NCBI GenBank assembly: GCA_003193815.1
Contig: PSPB01000047.1
Location: 1-9,422 of the forward strand
DNA: 9,422 bases
Direction of reading: 5' to 3'
Source: Methanobacteriota archaeon
GTDB lineage: Archaea; Thermoplasmatota; Poseidoniia; MGIII; CG-Epi1
The notes beneath the pieces were generated by a model. That model was not told the origin of the DNA and did no database searches. It was given only the letters and a program-made list of their open reading frames with translations. The translations under genes and the position numbers were made by a program. Position 1 is the stretch's first letter. Each line of letters opens with the position of its first letter. This document shows positions 1 to 7,357 of the stretch, one piece after another.

Positions 1-87
1 TGGGAGCCGAAACCGCAATCGTTGCGACCGCAACACCGCATGCTGGGGCACACCGGTTTCATAGTCAGCGCGCGCCATTTCGGGTGA
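1..87 (+). CDS. trmI: C-terminal end of a TrmI-type tRNA (adenine-N1) methyltransferase (partial)
   Basis: Frame 1 is open from the left edge to a TGA at 85-87 and gives 28 residues. They include RPQHRMLGHTGFIVSARHF, which closely resembles what I remember of the C-terminus of TrmI enzymes: an Arg-Pro, then a Met, then G-H-T-x-F/Y-hydrophobic and a terminal A/T-R-x. TrmI uses S-adenosylmethionine to make 1-methyladenosine in the T-loop of tRNA (position 58, also 57 in some archaea). Only the tail is in the window, so the SAM-binding fold cannot be checked. The gene runs in the same direction as the thioredoxin reductase gene that starts 32 nt later, and the two may be co-transcribed. The assignment rests on one short recognisable motif, so it is likely but not certain. 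Confidence 0.7.
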   Translation, partial: WEPKPQSLRPQHRMLGHTGFIVSARHFG

Positions 88-119
88 AACCTTAACCCAC
101 CGGTCCGACTGGCGCAGCA

Positions 120-1037
120 ATGGTTGAGAAGCTGATTATTATCGGGTCCGGGCCGGCCGGCTACACCGCCGGGCTCTACGCGTCGCGGGCGATGTTCGAG
201 CCGCTGCTTTTCGCCGGTTACGCCAGCGGCGGGCAGCTGATGCTCACCAGCGACGTCGAGAATTACCCCGGCTACCCCGAAGGCATTCAGGGACCGGAGA
301 TGATGATGCAGCTGCGCGCGCAGGCGGAGCGGTTCGGCACTCGCATCCTCGACCGCAACGTCGACTCCGTCGACCTCTCGCACCGGCCGTTCGGGGTCAC
401 CAGCGGCGATGAGTCCTGGCAGGCGGAGGCGCTGATTATCGCCACTGGCGCCGAGGCCATCTGGCTCGGCGTCGAGAACGAGGAAGTGCACAAGGGGCGC
501 GGGATTTCGACCTGCGCCACCTGCGACGGCGCCTTCTTTCGCGACAAGGAAGTTATGGTTGTCGGTGGCGGCGACTCGGCTATGGAGGAGGCAACTTTCC
601 TGACCCGTTTCTGCCCCAAGGTGACGATTGTCCACCGCCGTGAGGGGCTGCGCGCGTCGCAGATTATGGGGCTGCGCGCCCGCGATAATCCGCGTATCGC
701 CTGGAAGCTGAACCACACGGTCACCGGCTGGCTCGGCGCGGAGGGCGACTTCCGCGGCGCGCGACTGCGCTCGACCGCTGATGACAGTGAGGAGGATTTC
801 ACCTGCGAGGGGGCGTTCATCGCCATCGGCCACAAGCCGATTACCAGCTTCCTGGGCGGGCAGCTTGAGACCGACGCTTCGGGCTACCTGCTCTGGAAGC
901 AGCACTCGATGACTTCCGTGAAGGGCGTATTCGCGGCGGGCGACGTTGTCGACACGCGCTACCGGCAGGCGGTGACCGCGGCCGGAATGGGCTGCATGGC
1001 GGCGATAGACGCCGAGCGCTGGCTCGAGGCGCAGTAG
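120..1037 (+). CDS. trxB: Thioredoxin-disulfide reductase (FAD/NADPH)
   Basis: This 305-residue protein has the usual length and full motif set of low-molecular-weight thioredoxin reductases. An N-terminal FAD dinucleotide-binding motif GSGPAG lies at residues 9-14. The redox-active pair is CATC at 132-135. A second Rossmann motif GGGDSA lies at 149-154 for NADPH, with HRR at 172-174, the usual contact for the NADPH 2'-phosphate. The FAD-contacting motif AAGDVVD lies at 272-278. By family, it moves electrons from NADPH through FAD and the Cys pair to thioredoxin in the cytoplasm. The ATG at 120 puts the FAD motif at the expected distance from the N-terminus. No strong Shine-Dalgarno site is seen upstream. 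It looks like a housekeeping gene unrelated to the pilus block downstream, from which it is separated by a promoter-containing gap. Confidence 0.96.
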   Translation: MVEKLIIIGSGPAGYTAGLYASRAMFEPLLFAGYASGGQLMLTSDVENYPGYPEGIQGPEMMMQLRAQAERFGTRILDRNVDSVDLSHRPFGVTSGDESWQAEALIIATGAEAIWLGVENEEVHKGRGISTCATCDGAFFRDKEVMVVGGGDSAMEEATFLTRFCPKVTIVHRREGLRASQIMGLRARDNPRIAWKLNHTVTGWLGAEGDFRGARLRSTADDSEEDFTCEGAFIAIGHKPITSFLGGQLETDASGYLLWKQHSMTSVKGVFAAGDVVDTRYRQAVTAAGMGCMAAIDAERWLEAQ

Positions 1038-1097
1038 CGACTTTTATAGCGCTGTTCGGCACGCACGCTTTTTAGTCCCCCACTGCGTGGCGAAGGC
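1038..1097 (+). promoter_or_regulatory. Intergenic promoter region of the pilus-like operon, with two TATA-like elements
   Basis: This 60-base gap separates trxB from the pilin-like gene and is the only non-coding stretch ahead of the seven-gene block. It has two archaeal TATA-like candidates. TTTTATAG at 1042-1049 would start transcription near 1070 and leave a leader of about 28 nt. TTTTTAG at 1069-1075 is centred 26 nt before the GTG at 1098 and would give a leaderless transcript. The T5 run at 1069-1073 could instead help end trxB transcription, since archaeal polymerase terminates at T-rich stretches. No clear Shine-Dalgarno site precedes the GTG, which mildly favours the leaderless option. 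That a promoter lies here is likely; which element is used is open. Confidence 0.55.
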
Positions 1098-2090
1098 GTG
1101 AAGCGCCAGCTCCTGCCTCGCGACGAGGATGGTGTAAGCCAGATTATCGGTACCATCCTGATTATGGTGATGATGGTCACAATCGTAGGTACCCTGATGG
1201 CGTGGGGTATCCCGCAAATCCAGAACAACGAGGCGTGGGCGCAGTATGCGACGACGCGCTCCAACCTGCTCAACCTGGACGCTGACATGGACCAGGTGCT
1301 GCTGCAGGGTGAGGGCGCCTCACGCACCTCGACCGTCTCGCTCGGCTCGGGCAGTTTCACGCTGAAGAAGGCGCAGGAAGACCTGCTGCTCTGCTGGAGC
1401 ACCGTTTCCTGGGCGCAGCTTTCGGCGCGCAACGTGGAAGCGGGCGCCACAATCCTGCGCGTCGAGGACCTGACCGAAACCGTGGCGACGCTGACGGTCA
1501 CCATCACTTATCCCAACGGGACGGTATGGAGCGGTGACACCGACGGCAACCGGCTGGGACCGCTGCCCCCCATCGTGGCAGGCGTGACCGGCACCGCTAC
1601 TGCCGCCAACGGTACCGCCATCGGTGAGTTCCGCTACTACATGCAGGATGTCCTCTCCTACAAATACCGCTCGACGGCAGGGCAGTTCCAGATACGATTG
1701 TTCAACGGCGCGGTACTGTCGCATGAGCCGGGTGGCGGGTACTACTTCGAGGACCGCCCGCTGGTGCGCGGCAGCGGAAACGTGGATGCGCTGTCGATAT
1801 ACCTGGTTTCGTACAACAACAGCGGCTCACAGATGCACAGCATGACTGGCCCCTCCAACTTCGACTTCTCGCTGCGCAACCAGGGCGGCAGCGATTCCGG
1901 GAGCATTGCGGTTTACAGCCTGCGGATCGTCGTGGATGGCGATGCACAGTATGCAACCTACGGCTTCTTCCAGTCCCAGTGGGGATTCAGCCGTGACCTG
2001 CAGAATGACGAGGTCTACCTGACACAGACGACCTCGCTGGACCTACGCCTGATGGAGAGGACGGTGCATGTATCGTTTGGATTGCGCTGA
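1098..2090 (+). CDS. Large archaeal type IV pilin-like protein
   Basis: The 330-residue product starts at a GTG. A short positively charged leader is followed by DEDGVSQIIGTILIMVMMVT and an uninterrupted hydrophobic helix to about residue 36. This matches the class III signal (basic leader, Gly-Val-Ser, then Ile-Gly-x-Ile-Leu) of archaeal pilins and archaellins. Cleavage by a PibD-type prepilin peptidase would probably fall after Gly12. The rest is predicted extracytoplasmic: rich in Ser, Thr, Gly and Asn with alternating beta-like stretches and a single Cys. It resembles haloarchaeal pilin-like proteins of the DUF7289 kind; that family name is from memory. First position, size and adjacency to the motor genes suggest a main structural subunit or tip adhesin. 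Its stop overlaps the start of the next gene by 23 nt. It could also be a secreted substrate rather than a filament subunit. Confidence 0.8.
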   Translation: MKRQLLPRDEDGVSQIIGTILIMVMMVTIVGTLMAWGIPQIQNNEAWAQYATTRSNLLNLDADMDQVLLQGEGASRTSTVSLGSGSFTLKKAQEDLLLCWSTVSWAQLSARNVEAGATILRVEDLTETVATLTVTITYPNGTVWSGDTDGNRLGPLPPIVAGVTGTATAANGTAIGEFRYYMQDVLSYKYRSTAGQFQIRLFNGAVLSHEPGGGYYFEDRPLVRGSGNVDALSIYLVSYNNSGSQMHSMTGPSNFDFSLRNQGGSDSGSIAVYSLRIVVDGDAQYATYGFFQSQWGFSRDLQNDEVYLTQTTSLDLRLMERTVHVSFGLR

Positions 2091-2523
2091 GTCAGGCGCG
2101 CAGGAAATAGGGTTCATCTACACCTCGTTGCTGGCAGTACTGCTGCTGTCGGCGGTGACCATGGCGGTCGCCGACGTGCTGAAGGGCAACCACACCTTCA
2201 CGGCACAGGAAGAGGTGGAACAGGTGGGCGTGCGACTGCAGCAACTGGTTGAGGAGCTGCTCGCGATGGTCCGTGCCTATCCCGGAATTGACGCCACTAT
2301 GAGCATTCCCGCCGCCACCGAGGAGCACGGCGTGCTCTACACGGTAATCGGCACCGAGACCGGCCTGAAAGTGGTCAGCAAGGCTCCTGTGGGGGGTCGA
2401 TACACAGCGGATTTCCCGCTTGCGCCAGCCACGGCTATAGAGGGGAAAGTGTACTCTAGCACTTCTTATATAGTCGTGCAGTATGACGCAACATCTCAGG
2501 TGGTCACCCTGACCGCAGGATAG
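2068..2523 (+). CDS. Small membrane-anchored pilin-like protein
   Basis: The product is 151 residues. Its short N-terminus ends in SGAQEIGF and is followed by a hydrophobic helix (about residues 14-36). A 115-residue domain follows, with a probable amphipathic helix (EEVEQVGVRLQQLVEELLAM) and then beta-like segments. That layout matches minor pilins and pseudopilins: N-terminal helix, helical spine, small globular head. A Gly10-Ala11 cleavage site is conceivable but not convincing. The ATG lies inside the end of the preceding gene in another frame, so translation is probably coupled; a purine-rich GAGAGGACGGTG sits just before it. The gene ends 10 nt before the ATPase start. I recognise no exact family; haloarchaeal clusters place comparable short DUF-type proteins here. 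Minor-pilin function is inferred from layout and context. Confidence 0.75.
   Translation: MYRLDCAESGAQEIGFIYTSLLAVLLLSAVTMAVADVLKGNHTFTAQEEVEQVGVRLQQLVEELLAMVRAYPGIDATMSIPAATEEHGVLYTVIGTETGLKVVSKAPVGGRYTADFPLAPATAIEGKVYSSTSYIVVQYDATSQVVTLTAG
2464..2471 (+). promoter_or_regulatory. Possible internal TATA box ahead of the ATPase gene
   Basis: CTTATATA followed by G is a near-consensus archaeal TATA element lying in a locally AT-rich patch inside the end of the preceding gene. Transcription starting about 26 nt downstream would begin near 2495 and give the ATPase mRNA a leader of about 40 nt. This could allow extra motor-gene expression apart from the pilin genes. It may equally be chance, because the block otherwise looks like one operon. 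Confidence 0.25.
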
Positions 2524-2533
2524 ACAAGCAAGG

Positions 2534-4810
2534 ATGGGAGCTGCCGGCGACTCGATTGACACCGAATCAGACTCTCTCGGTATGCTATCGCCGACCGAGG
2601 AAACGGTCGACGAGAGCCAGCTTTCATGGCGTGACAAACGGCGCTTGCGCAAGGAGCGCAAGCAGCAGGAGCAGGCCCGCAAGGTGGCCGAGAAGGCGGG
2701 CGTCATCCACGACCTCGTCATGGACGACATCGAGCTGGGCGAGGATTTCGAGGAACTCGACACTTACCCCGTAAGTCCACCCTTCTCCTACGTCCGCATC
2801 CTGTTCGACAAGCGCGATTACTCTCGCTTCTACTATGTCGTCGAACCCAAGGCGTCCGAACAGGAGAAACAGGACCTTCAGACCATCCAGGATGTGCTCC
2901 AGCGGGCGCTGAATATCAGCCGCGAAACCCTCGAAGAGGGGCAGGACGAGTTCCTGCATCAGGCGGTTGACGACATCCTCGATGCGTACCGGCTTCCGAG
3001 CCGCAAGAGCAACCGCGAGAAAATCCACTACTACATCGAGCGTGACCTGGTGGGCTACGGCCGGATTGATACCATGATGCACGACCCGAACATCGAGGAC
3101 GTTTCCTGCGACGGCCCCGGCGTCGAGGTGTTCGTCTACCACCGGCGCTTCGAGTCGCTGCGGACCAATGTCCTCTGGACTGACGAGTTCGAGCTGGAGC
3201 GATACATCATCCGTATGGCACAGCGCTGCGGTAAGCACATCTCGATTGCTGAACCACTGCTCGACGCGACACTGATGGACGGTTCGCGTATCGTCATGAC
3301 GCTGGGCCGTGAGGTCTCCACGAAAGGTTCGACCTTTACCATCCGGCGTTTCCGTGACGAACCGTTCACGCCGGTGGACCTGCTCGATTTCAAGACATAC
3401 TCCTCAATGCAGATTGCCTTCTTCTGGCTCGCGATGCAGTACGGCATGTCGATGCTGTTTGTCGGTGGTACTGCTTCCGGCAAGACCACTTCCCTCAACG
3501 CCTGCTCACTCTTCCTGCCGTGGCAGCACAAGATTGTGAGTATTGAGGAGACGCGTGAGCTGAACCTGCCGCATCCCAACTGGATTCCCGGCTGTACCCG
3601 TGAGGGTTTCGGTGGTGAGTCCGCCATGGCGGGCGTCAAGGCGCCAGGAGTGGTCGACATGTACGACCTGCTGCGGGCAGCGTTGCGTGAGCGGCCGGAA
3701 TACATCATTGTGGGAGAAATCCGTGGTGCAGAGGCGTACGTGCTGTTCCAGGCCATGGCGACGGGGCACACTACCTATTCCACCTTCCACGCTGATTCAA
3801 TCCAGAGCCTGGTGCACCGGCTTGAGAACAAGCCGATTGAGATTCCGCGCGTGCTGATTCCGTCGCTTGACGCGATTTCAATCCAGATTCAGACCCGCGT
3901 CGGTGGGAAACGCGTGCGGCGCTGCAAGAACATCGTCGAAATTATCGGCATTGACCCCCATTCGCACGAGCTGCTGACCAACGAGGCATTCCGCTGGGAC
4001 AACGCCACCGACGAGTTTGTCTTCACCGGCAAGTCCTACGTGCTTGAGAAAATCATGTTGAAGGCCAACCTGAACCGCGTCGAAATCATGGACGAAATCA
4101 AGCGGCGACAGCTGGTCATCGAGTGGTGCCTCAAGAAGAGCATCCGCGACTACCGCGACTTCGCCCGGGTGGTGGCCGAGTACTACGTCCACCCCGAGGA
4201 CGTGATGCGCCGGGTCTACGCTGACCTGCAGGTGGGCGGTCGCAAGCGCCGCCGCAAGGTGAAAGAGCGTGACCTCGACCTGAGCGGTGCTGGCGCAGCC
4301 GATGAGGGCGTCGATATCGCCGAGTTCCCGGCCGGGGTGCAGCAGAAGTTCCAGAAGCGGTTCGCCAAGGAGGAGGCGGCTCGCGCGAAGGCCGATGCTC
4401 GGGCGGCTGCCACTGACGATGAGGCCAAGCGCGCCAAGCTCGAGGCGAAGGAAGCGGCTCGCCGCGCCAAGTCGGACGCCTATCTCGAGCGTGATATGCT
4501 GAAGGCGCAGATGCGCTACGCCCCGCTGCGACAGCTTACGCCCACTGTAGCACAACTCGGAATCGGTGATGTTTCCAGCCTCTCCGTACGCGAAGCGGGC
4601 CGGATGCTGAAGTCGTGTAATCGCGAGCTCTCCGCCCGCAACAAGGCCGAGGCGCGGCAGGTCAAGCTCGCTTCCAGCCCGGACAAGCAGGCGAGCGCAG
4701 CAGCCAAGGAAGAGGCGCGGCAGGCCAAGGCTACGACCAAGCTGCAGGCTGAACTGGCGAAGCGCGTTGAGCGCTCGGCCAATCCGAGCTGGTGGCACCG
4801 GTGGTTCTAA
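2534..4810 (+). CDS. ArlI/PilB-type secretion ATPase (type IV pilus-like motor) with a long C-terminal extension
   Basis: This 758-residue protein is a cytoplasmic hexameric-type ATPase of the archaeal FlaI/GspE family, expected to drive pilin assembly through the platform proteins downstream. An N-terminal domain (about 60-290) includes family-like VGYGRIDTMMHDPNIEDVSC. The Walker A motif GGTASGKTT is at 311-319 with Lys317. The Walker B region EYIIVGEIRG is at 389-398 with Glu395, and the His box ATGHTTYSTFHAD is at 409-421. The family core ends near residue 566. About 190 further residues follow, rich in Ala, Lys, Arg and Glu, probably forming coiled coil and ending in SWWHRWF. A basic helix at about 31-56 adds a second charged segment. 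FlaI proteins are usually near 550 residues, so the tail is an addition. The ATG at 2534 lacks a good ribosome site; Met17 (2582) is an alternative start. Confidence 0.93.
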   Translation: MGAAGDSIDTESDSLGMLSPTEETVDESQLSWRDKRRLRKERKQQEQARKVAEKAGVIHDLVMDDIELGEDFEELDTYPVSPPFSYVRILFDKRDYSRFYYVVEPKASEQEKQDLQTIQDVLQRALNISRETLEEGQDEFLHQAVDDILDAYRLPSRKSNREKIHYYIERDLVGYGRIDTMMHDPNIEDVSCDGPGVEVFVYHRRFESLRTNVLWTDEFELERYIIRMAQRCGKHISIAEPLLDATLMDGSRIVMTLGREVSTKGSTFTIRRFRDEPFTPVDLLDFKTYSSMQIAFFWLAMQYGMSMLFVGGTASGKTTSLNACSLFLPWQHKIVSIEETRELNLPHPNWIPGCTREGFGGESAMAGVKAPGVVDMYDLLRAALRERPEYIIVGEIRGAEAYVLFQAMATGHTTYSTFHADSIQSLVHRLENKPIEIPRVLIPSLDAISIQIQTRVGGKRVRRCKNIVEIIGIDPHSHELLTNEAFRWDNATDEFVFTGKSYVLEKIMLKANLNRVEIMDEIKRRQLVIEWCLKKSIRDYRDFARVVAEYYVHPEDVMRRVYADLQVGGRKRRRKVKERDLDLSGAGAADEGVDIAEFPAGVQQKFQKRFAKEEAARAKADARAAATDDEAKRAKLEAKEAARRAKSDAYLERDMLKAQMRYAPLRQLTPTVAQLGIGDVSSLSVREAGRMLKSCNRELSARNKAEARQVKLASSPDKQASAAAKEEARQAKATTKLQAELAKRVERSANPSWWHRWF

Positions 4811-5731
4811 GCGGCCTGCAGTCACTCAGCCTGCTCCTTTTCGGCTGGCTGGGTCGCTTGCTGACCAAGGATTCCTTCAAGCTCAAGCGACAGCTCGTGC
4901 AGGCGCGCATTCCGCTGCTGCCCGCAGGCTACGTTGCCCACGCCGCGATGCAGGTTTTCGCTACTTTCATCGCTGGGCTGGCGCTGGTGTTTGCTTTCAT
5001 TGCCGTCGGCGTGCCATTCCTGGCGCAGATGACCGGCCCGAACGGTGAGCCGATTATCGTCTCGGAATTCATACAGGCTATCCTGGCACTGGCGCTGGTT
5101 ATCGTACTGCCGCTGCTGATAGCGATGGTGAACTGGCTCGAGCCCGGGATGAGAGCCGGCTCGCGCGCCAAGGACATGGACCGCAAGCTGCCCTTCGCCG
5201 CCAGCTACACGGCAGCGATGGCGGCGGCTAATGCAACGCCGGCGATGATTTTCAAGTCGCTCGCCCGCAGTGAGGATATTTACGGCGAGATTTCGAAGGA
5301 TGCGGCCTGGGTTTACCACTCTGTTGAGTTCATAGGTCGTGACCTGGTGTCGACGCTCAAGGAGGCCGTCGACCGGTCGCCCTCGGAACGGTTTGCCGAG
5401 TTCCTGCAGGGAATTGTCGGCACGCTTACCTCGGGGTAACCTGAAGCTCTACTTCCTGAACCGGGCAGAATACTACGCGCAGGCCAACCGGGTGCATGTC
5501 AAGAGTGTCATCCAGCAGATGGCACTCTTTGCGGAAGCGTATGTGGTGATGGCGGTGGCACTTCCAATTTTCGCGATGATTATGGCCGTGATTACCTTCT
5601 GGGTTTCCGGGTCCGGGATGAAACTGGAGGAAGAGCACCTCTACATGATGGTCTTCCTGATGTTCCCGATGATCCAGATTTTCTTCGCCTATATTTTCCT
5701 CTCACTGAGCAATGAGGTCGCAATCGATTAA
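4792..5731 (+). CDS. ArlJ/TadC-type platform protein 1, interrupted by a +1 frameshift
   Basis: Two frames together encode one type II secretion F-domain membrane protein. The first (4792-5439) ends at TAA in TSG-stop. The second resumes at once with NLKLYFLNRAEYY and runs to the TAA at 5729-5731. Removing one G from the GGGG run at 5433-5436 yields a continuous protein of 312 residues. It has two TM segments (about 52-78 and 92-113), a cytoplasmic helical domain, then two more TM segments, which is the FlaJ/TadC layout. It should form the inner-membrane platform on which the upstream ATPase acts. The GTG at 4792 overlaps the ATPase gene by 19 nt; a second in-frame GTG at 4801 is as plausible. 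The stop overlaps the next ATG by one base (TAATG). Both halves are well preserved, so I favour a sequence error over a pseudogene. Confidence 0.85.
5433..5436 (+). other. Frameshift site in platform protein 1 (probable extra G)
   Basis: The run GGGG in CTCGGGGTAAC ends the first frame at TAA. With three Gs the frame reads Thr-Ser-Gly-Asn-Leu-Lys and continues through the rest of the FlaJ-like domain. Adding two Gs would also restore the frame (Thr-Ser-Gly-Gly-Asn-Leu) and fits my memory of a Ser-Gly-Gly at this point in ArlJ proteins, but it needs two changes rather than one. A ribosomal +1 slip of Gly-tRNA from GGG to GGT would have the same effect as one fewer G. Confidence 0.8.
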
Positions 5732-6915
5732 TGGCCGGTAATCTAGAGAAACGGGTCTACCGTGATGAGCGGACCGGCAAGAAGCGGCGCTGGATGACCT
5801 ACCGCCTGGCGCAGAAGTGGCTCGAGGTGAAGGGGGGCAAGACTGACATTACGGTCTATGTCGTCGTCTTCCTCTCGCTGATGATGGGCGGCGCGTTCAT
5901 CGCGCTGGGGCAGTTGAACCACCAGGCCGACCTGACAACGGTCGTCACCGATTTCGACGGTGACTCGCAGTTCGACAATCCGGAGGCCATGAACGATGGC
6001 CCCTTCACGATTACGCCCCACATGTATGGCCTCCCCTCGATTGCCAAGAACGAGAGTCGTGACGCTGACCCGCTGATTAGTGGTATTGACGAGGATGTAG
6101 AAGCTATAACATGGTATCGATACTATCCTGAAATTTCGACCCTTGACTACTACGTTTTCGGACTGATTGCGCTGATGCTGCCTTATGGCATCTGGGGCTG
6201 GCGTGAGGACAAGCTCCGGGCGCGGGTCGAGGAGAAATTCCCCGACTTCCTGCGCGACCTTGCCGAGTACTGGAAGGGTGGTCTCAGCATGACCGTCGCT
6301 ATCCAGACGCTGGCGCGGGGCGAATATGGCAACCTCAACGACGAAGTACACAAGATGTCAACCCAGATTTCGTGGGGTATTTCCTTCAGTGAAGTGCTGG
6401 GGATGTTTACCGAACGGGTCCGGTCGCCCATCGTGACGCGGGCGGTCCGCATGGTCGATGAGGCCAACCGCGCGGGAGGCCGCATTTCGGACATCCTGCT
6501 CGCCGCCTCGTTTGACGCCAGGGAAATCAAGGCGCTCGAGACCGAGCGAGCGCAGGAAGTTACCAGCTATATCATGGTGGTATACGTTTCGTTTATGGTC
6601 TATCTGATGATTATCCTCGTCCTGGCCAACACTTTCGTCCCGGCGATTGCCGATTCCGCCTCTGCCACCGGCGGAGAGGGTATGTCCATCGGTAACCTGC
6701 AGGTGCGCAACCTGAACGAAGTCTGGATTTCGACCATATTCCTCTACAGCGTAATTGTCCAGAGCATTGGCAACGGCATGGCGGCCGGTTTCATGTCCAC
6801 TGGCAAGCTCTACTCGGCGTTCAACCGTTCCTCGATGTTGCTCTTCATCGGCTGGCTGATCTTCGAAGTGATGGGAATCGCCACATCGGTCATCAGTCCT
6901 GGTACTATCAGCTGA
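5731..6915 (+). CDS. ArlJ/TadC-type platform protein 2
   Basis: This 394-residue integral membrane protein has the type II secretion F domain of archaeal FlaJ/PilC proteins. A basic cytoplasmic N-terminus (1-38, several Lys/Arg pairs) leads to TM1 (about 40-60). A hydrophilic loop of about 77 residues follows, probably outside the membrane, then TM2 (138-157), a cytoplasmic helical domain (160-275) and three more TM segments (about 278-302, 331-355, 368-390). The stretch RAGGRISDILLAASFDAREI near 248-265 is typical of FlaJ, where it precedes the helix that contacts the motor. It starts at the last base of the preceding stop codon, so translation is probably coupled. Having two F-domain proteins in tandem recalls haloarchaeal PilC, where two such modules are joined. 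They probably form a hetero-oligomeric platform. Confidence 0.9.
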   Translation: MAGNLEKRVYRDERTGKKRRWMTYRLAQKWLEVKGGKTDITVYVVVFLSLMMGGAFIALGQLNHQADLTTVVTDFDGDSQFDNPEAMNDGPFTITPHMYGLPSIAKNESRDADPLISGIDEDVEAITWYRYYPEISTLDYYVFGLIALMLPYGIWGWREDKLRARVEEKFPDFLRDLAEYWKGGLSMTVAIQTLARGEYGNLNDEVHKMSTQISWGISFSEVLGMFTERVRSPIVTRAVRMVDEANRAGGRISDILLAASFDAREIKALETERAQEVTSYIMVVYVSFMVYLMIILVLANTFVPAIADSASATGGEGMSIGNLQVRNLNEVWISTIFLYSVIVQSIGNGMAAGFMSTGKLYSAFNRSSMLLFIGWLIFEVMGIATSVISPGTIS

Positions 6916-6916
6916 A

Positions 6917-7357
6917 ATGAAGTTGCTCGGTCGCGCGGCGCAGATGCACGTGCTGGAGGTCCTGCTGGTCGCGACGCTCTTCACCTCGGCGGTCAACGTC
7001 GCGGTTATCAGCTTGCCAGCTAGCGACGCGACCCGGGTTGGCGACGACAACCTGCGCCATCAGGGGATGCAGCTGTTGCAGGTACTTGATGAGTGGCAGA
7101 CTGGTGCAGGTGAGTCGACGCTCGCGACTTGGCTCAGCGAGGATAACAGCAGCGCGCTGCAGTCGTACCTGGACGGTGGACTGCCGGCGGCGGCGAGCTA
7201 TCGCCTGACGGGGGCGCATGGTGGGAGTAGTGAGACGCTGGTCGAGCGCGGCACGCCAGAAGGGACGGTTAGCATCGCCTTCCGGCTGGTCTGGGTTGGC
7301 TCTGAGCTGTGGGAGCTTGAGCTGAGCCTCTGGTATGGCCCGCGGGGGACAGCATGA
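6917..7357 (+). CDS. Single-TM pilin-like protein A
   Basis: The 146-residue product begins MKLLGRAAQMHVLEVLLVAT: a short basic leader, then a hydrophobic helix to about residue 32 with one Glu inside it. A hydrophilic, probably extracytoplasmic domain of about 110 residues follows. The Gly-Arg-Ala-x-Met-His-x-Leu-Glu pattern recalls haloarchaeal pilin-like proteins of the DUF7288 kind, which start RGQAHTLE; that comparison is from memory. The Glu in the helix also recalls the conserved Glu5 of type IV pilins, though its distance from any cleavage site is not standard. The ATG follows the preceding stop by one base, with no ribosome site apparent, so translation is probably by re-initiation. 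Its stop overlaps the next start (ATGA). A minor subunit or assembly factor of the pilus is inferred from position. Confidence 0.75.
   Translation: MKLLGRAAQMHVLEVLLVATLFTSAVNVAVISLPASDATRVGDDNLRHQGMQLLQVLDEWQTGAGESTLATWLSEDNSSALQSYLDGGLPAAASYRLTGAHGGSSETLVERGTPEGTVSIAFRLVWVGSELWELELSLWYGPRGTA

Noticed and set aside
1..78. Minus-strand open frame from an ATG at 76-78 running off the left edge (26 codons)
   Set aside because: The plus strand of the same bases gives a recognisable TrmI C-terminus ending in a stop; the minus frame shows no motif.
88..119. CTTAAC (91-96) as a TATA box for trxB
   Set aside because: The spacing to the ATG is right but the match to the archaeal consensus is poor; co-transcription with trmI is as likely.
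3878..4825. A 315-codon minus-strand frame opposite the ATPase tail
   Set aside because: It is a mirror frame of a high-GC, Ala/Lys/Arg-rich coding region; it has no domain motifs, and the plus strand is clearly coding.
5339..5731. A separate 130-residue gene starting at an ATG at 5339
   Set aside because: Its first 31 residues overlap the platform gene in another frame and look like an Arg/Ser-rich shadow. Only the part after about 5437 is real, as the continuation of platform protein 1.
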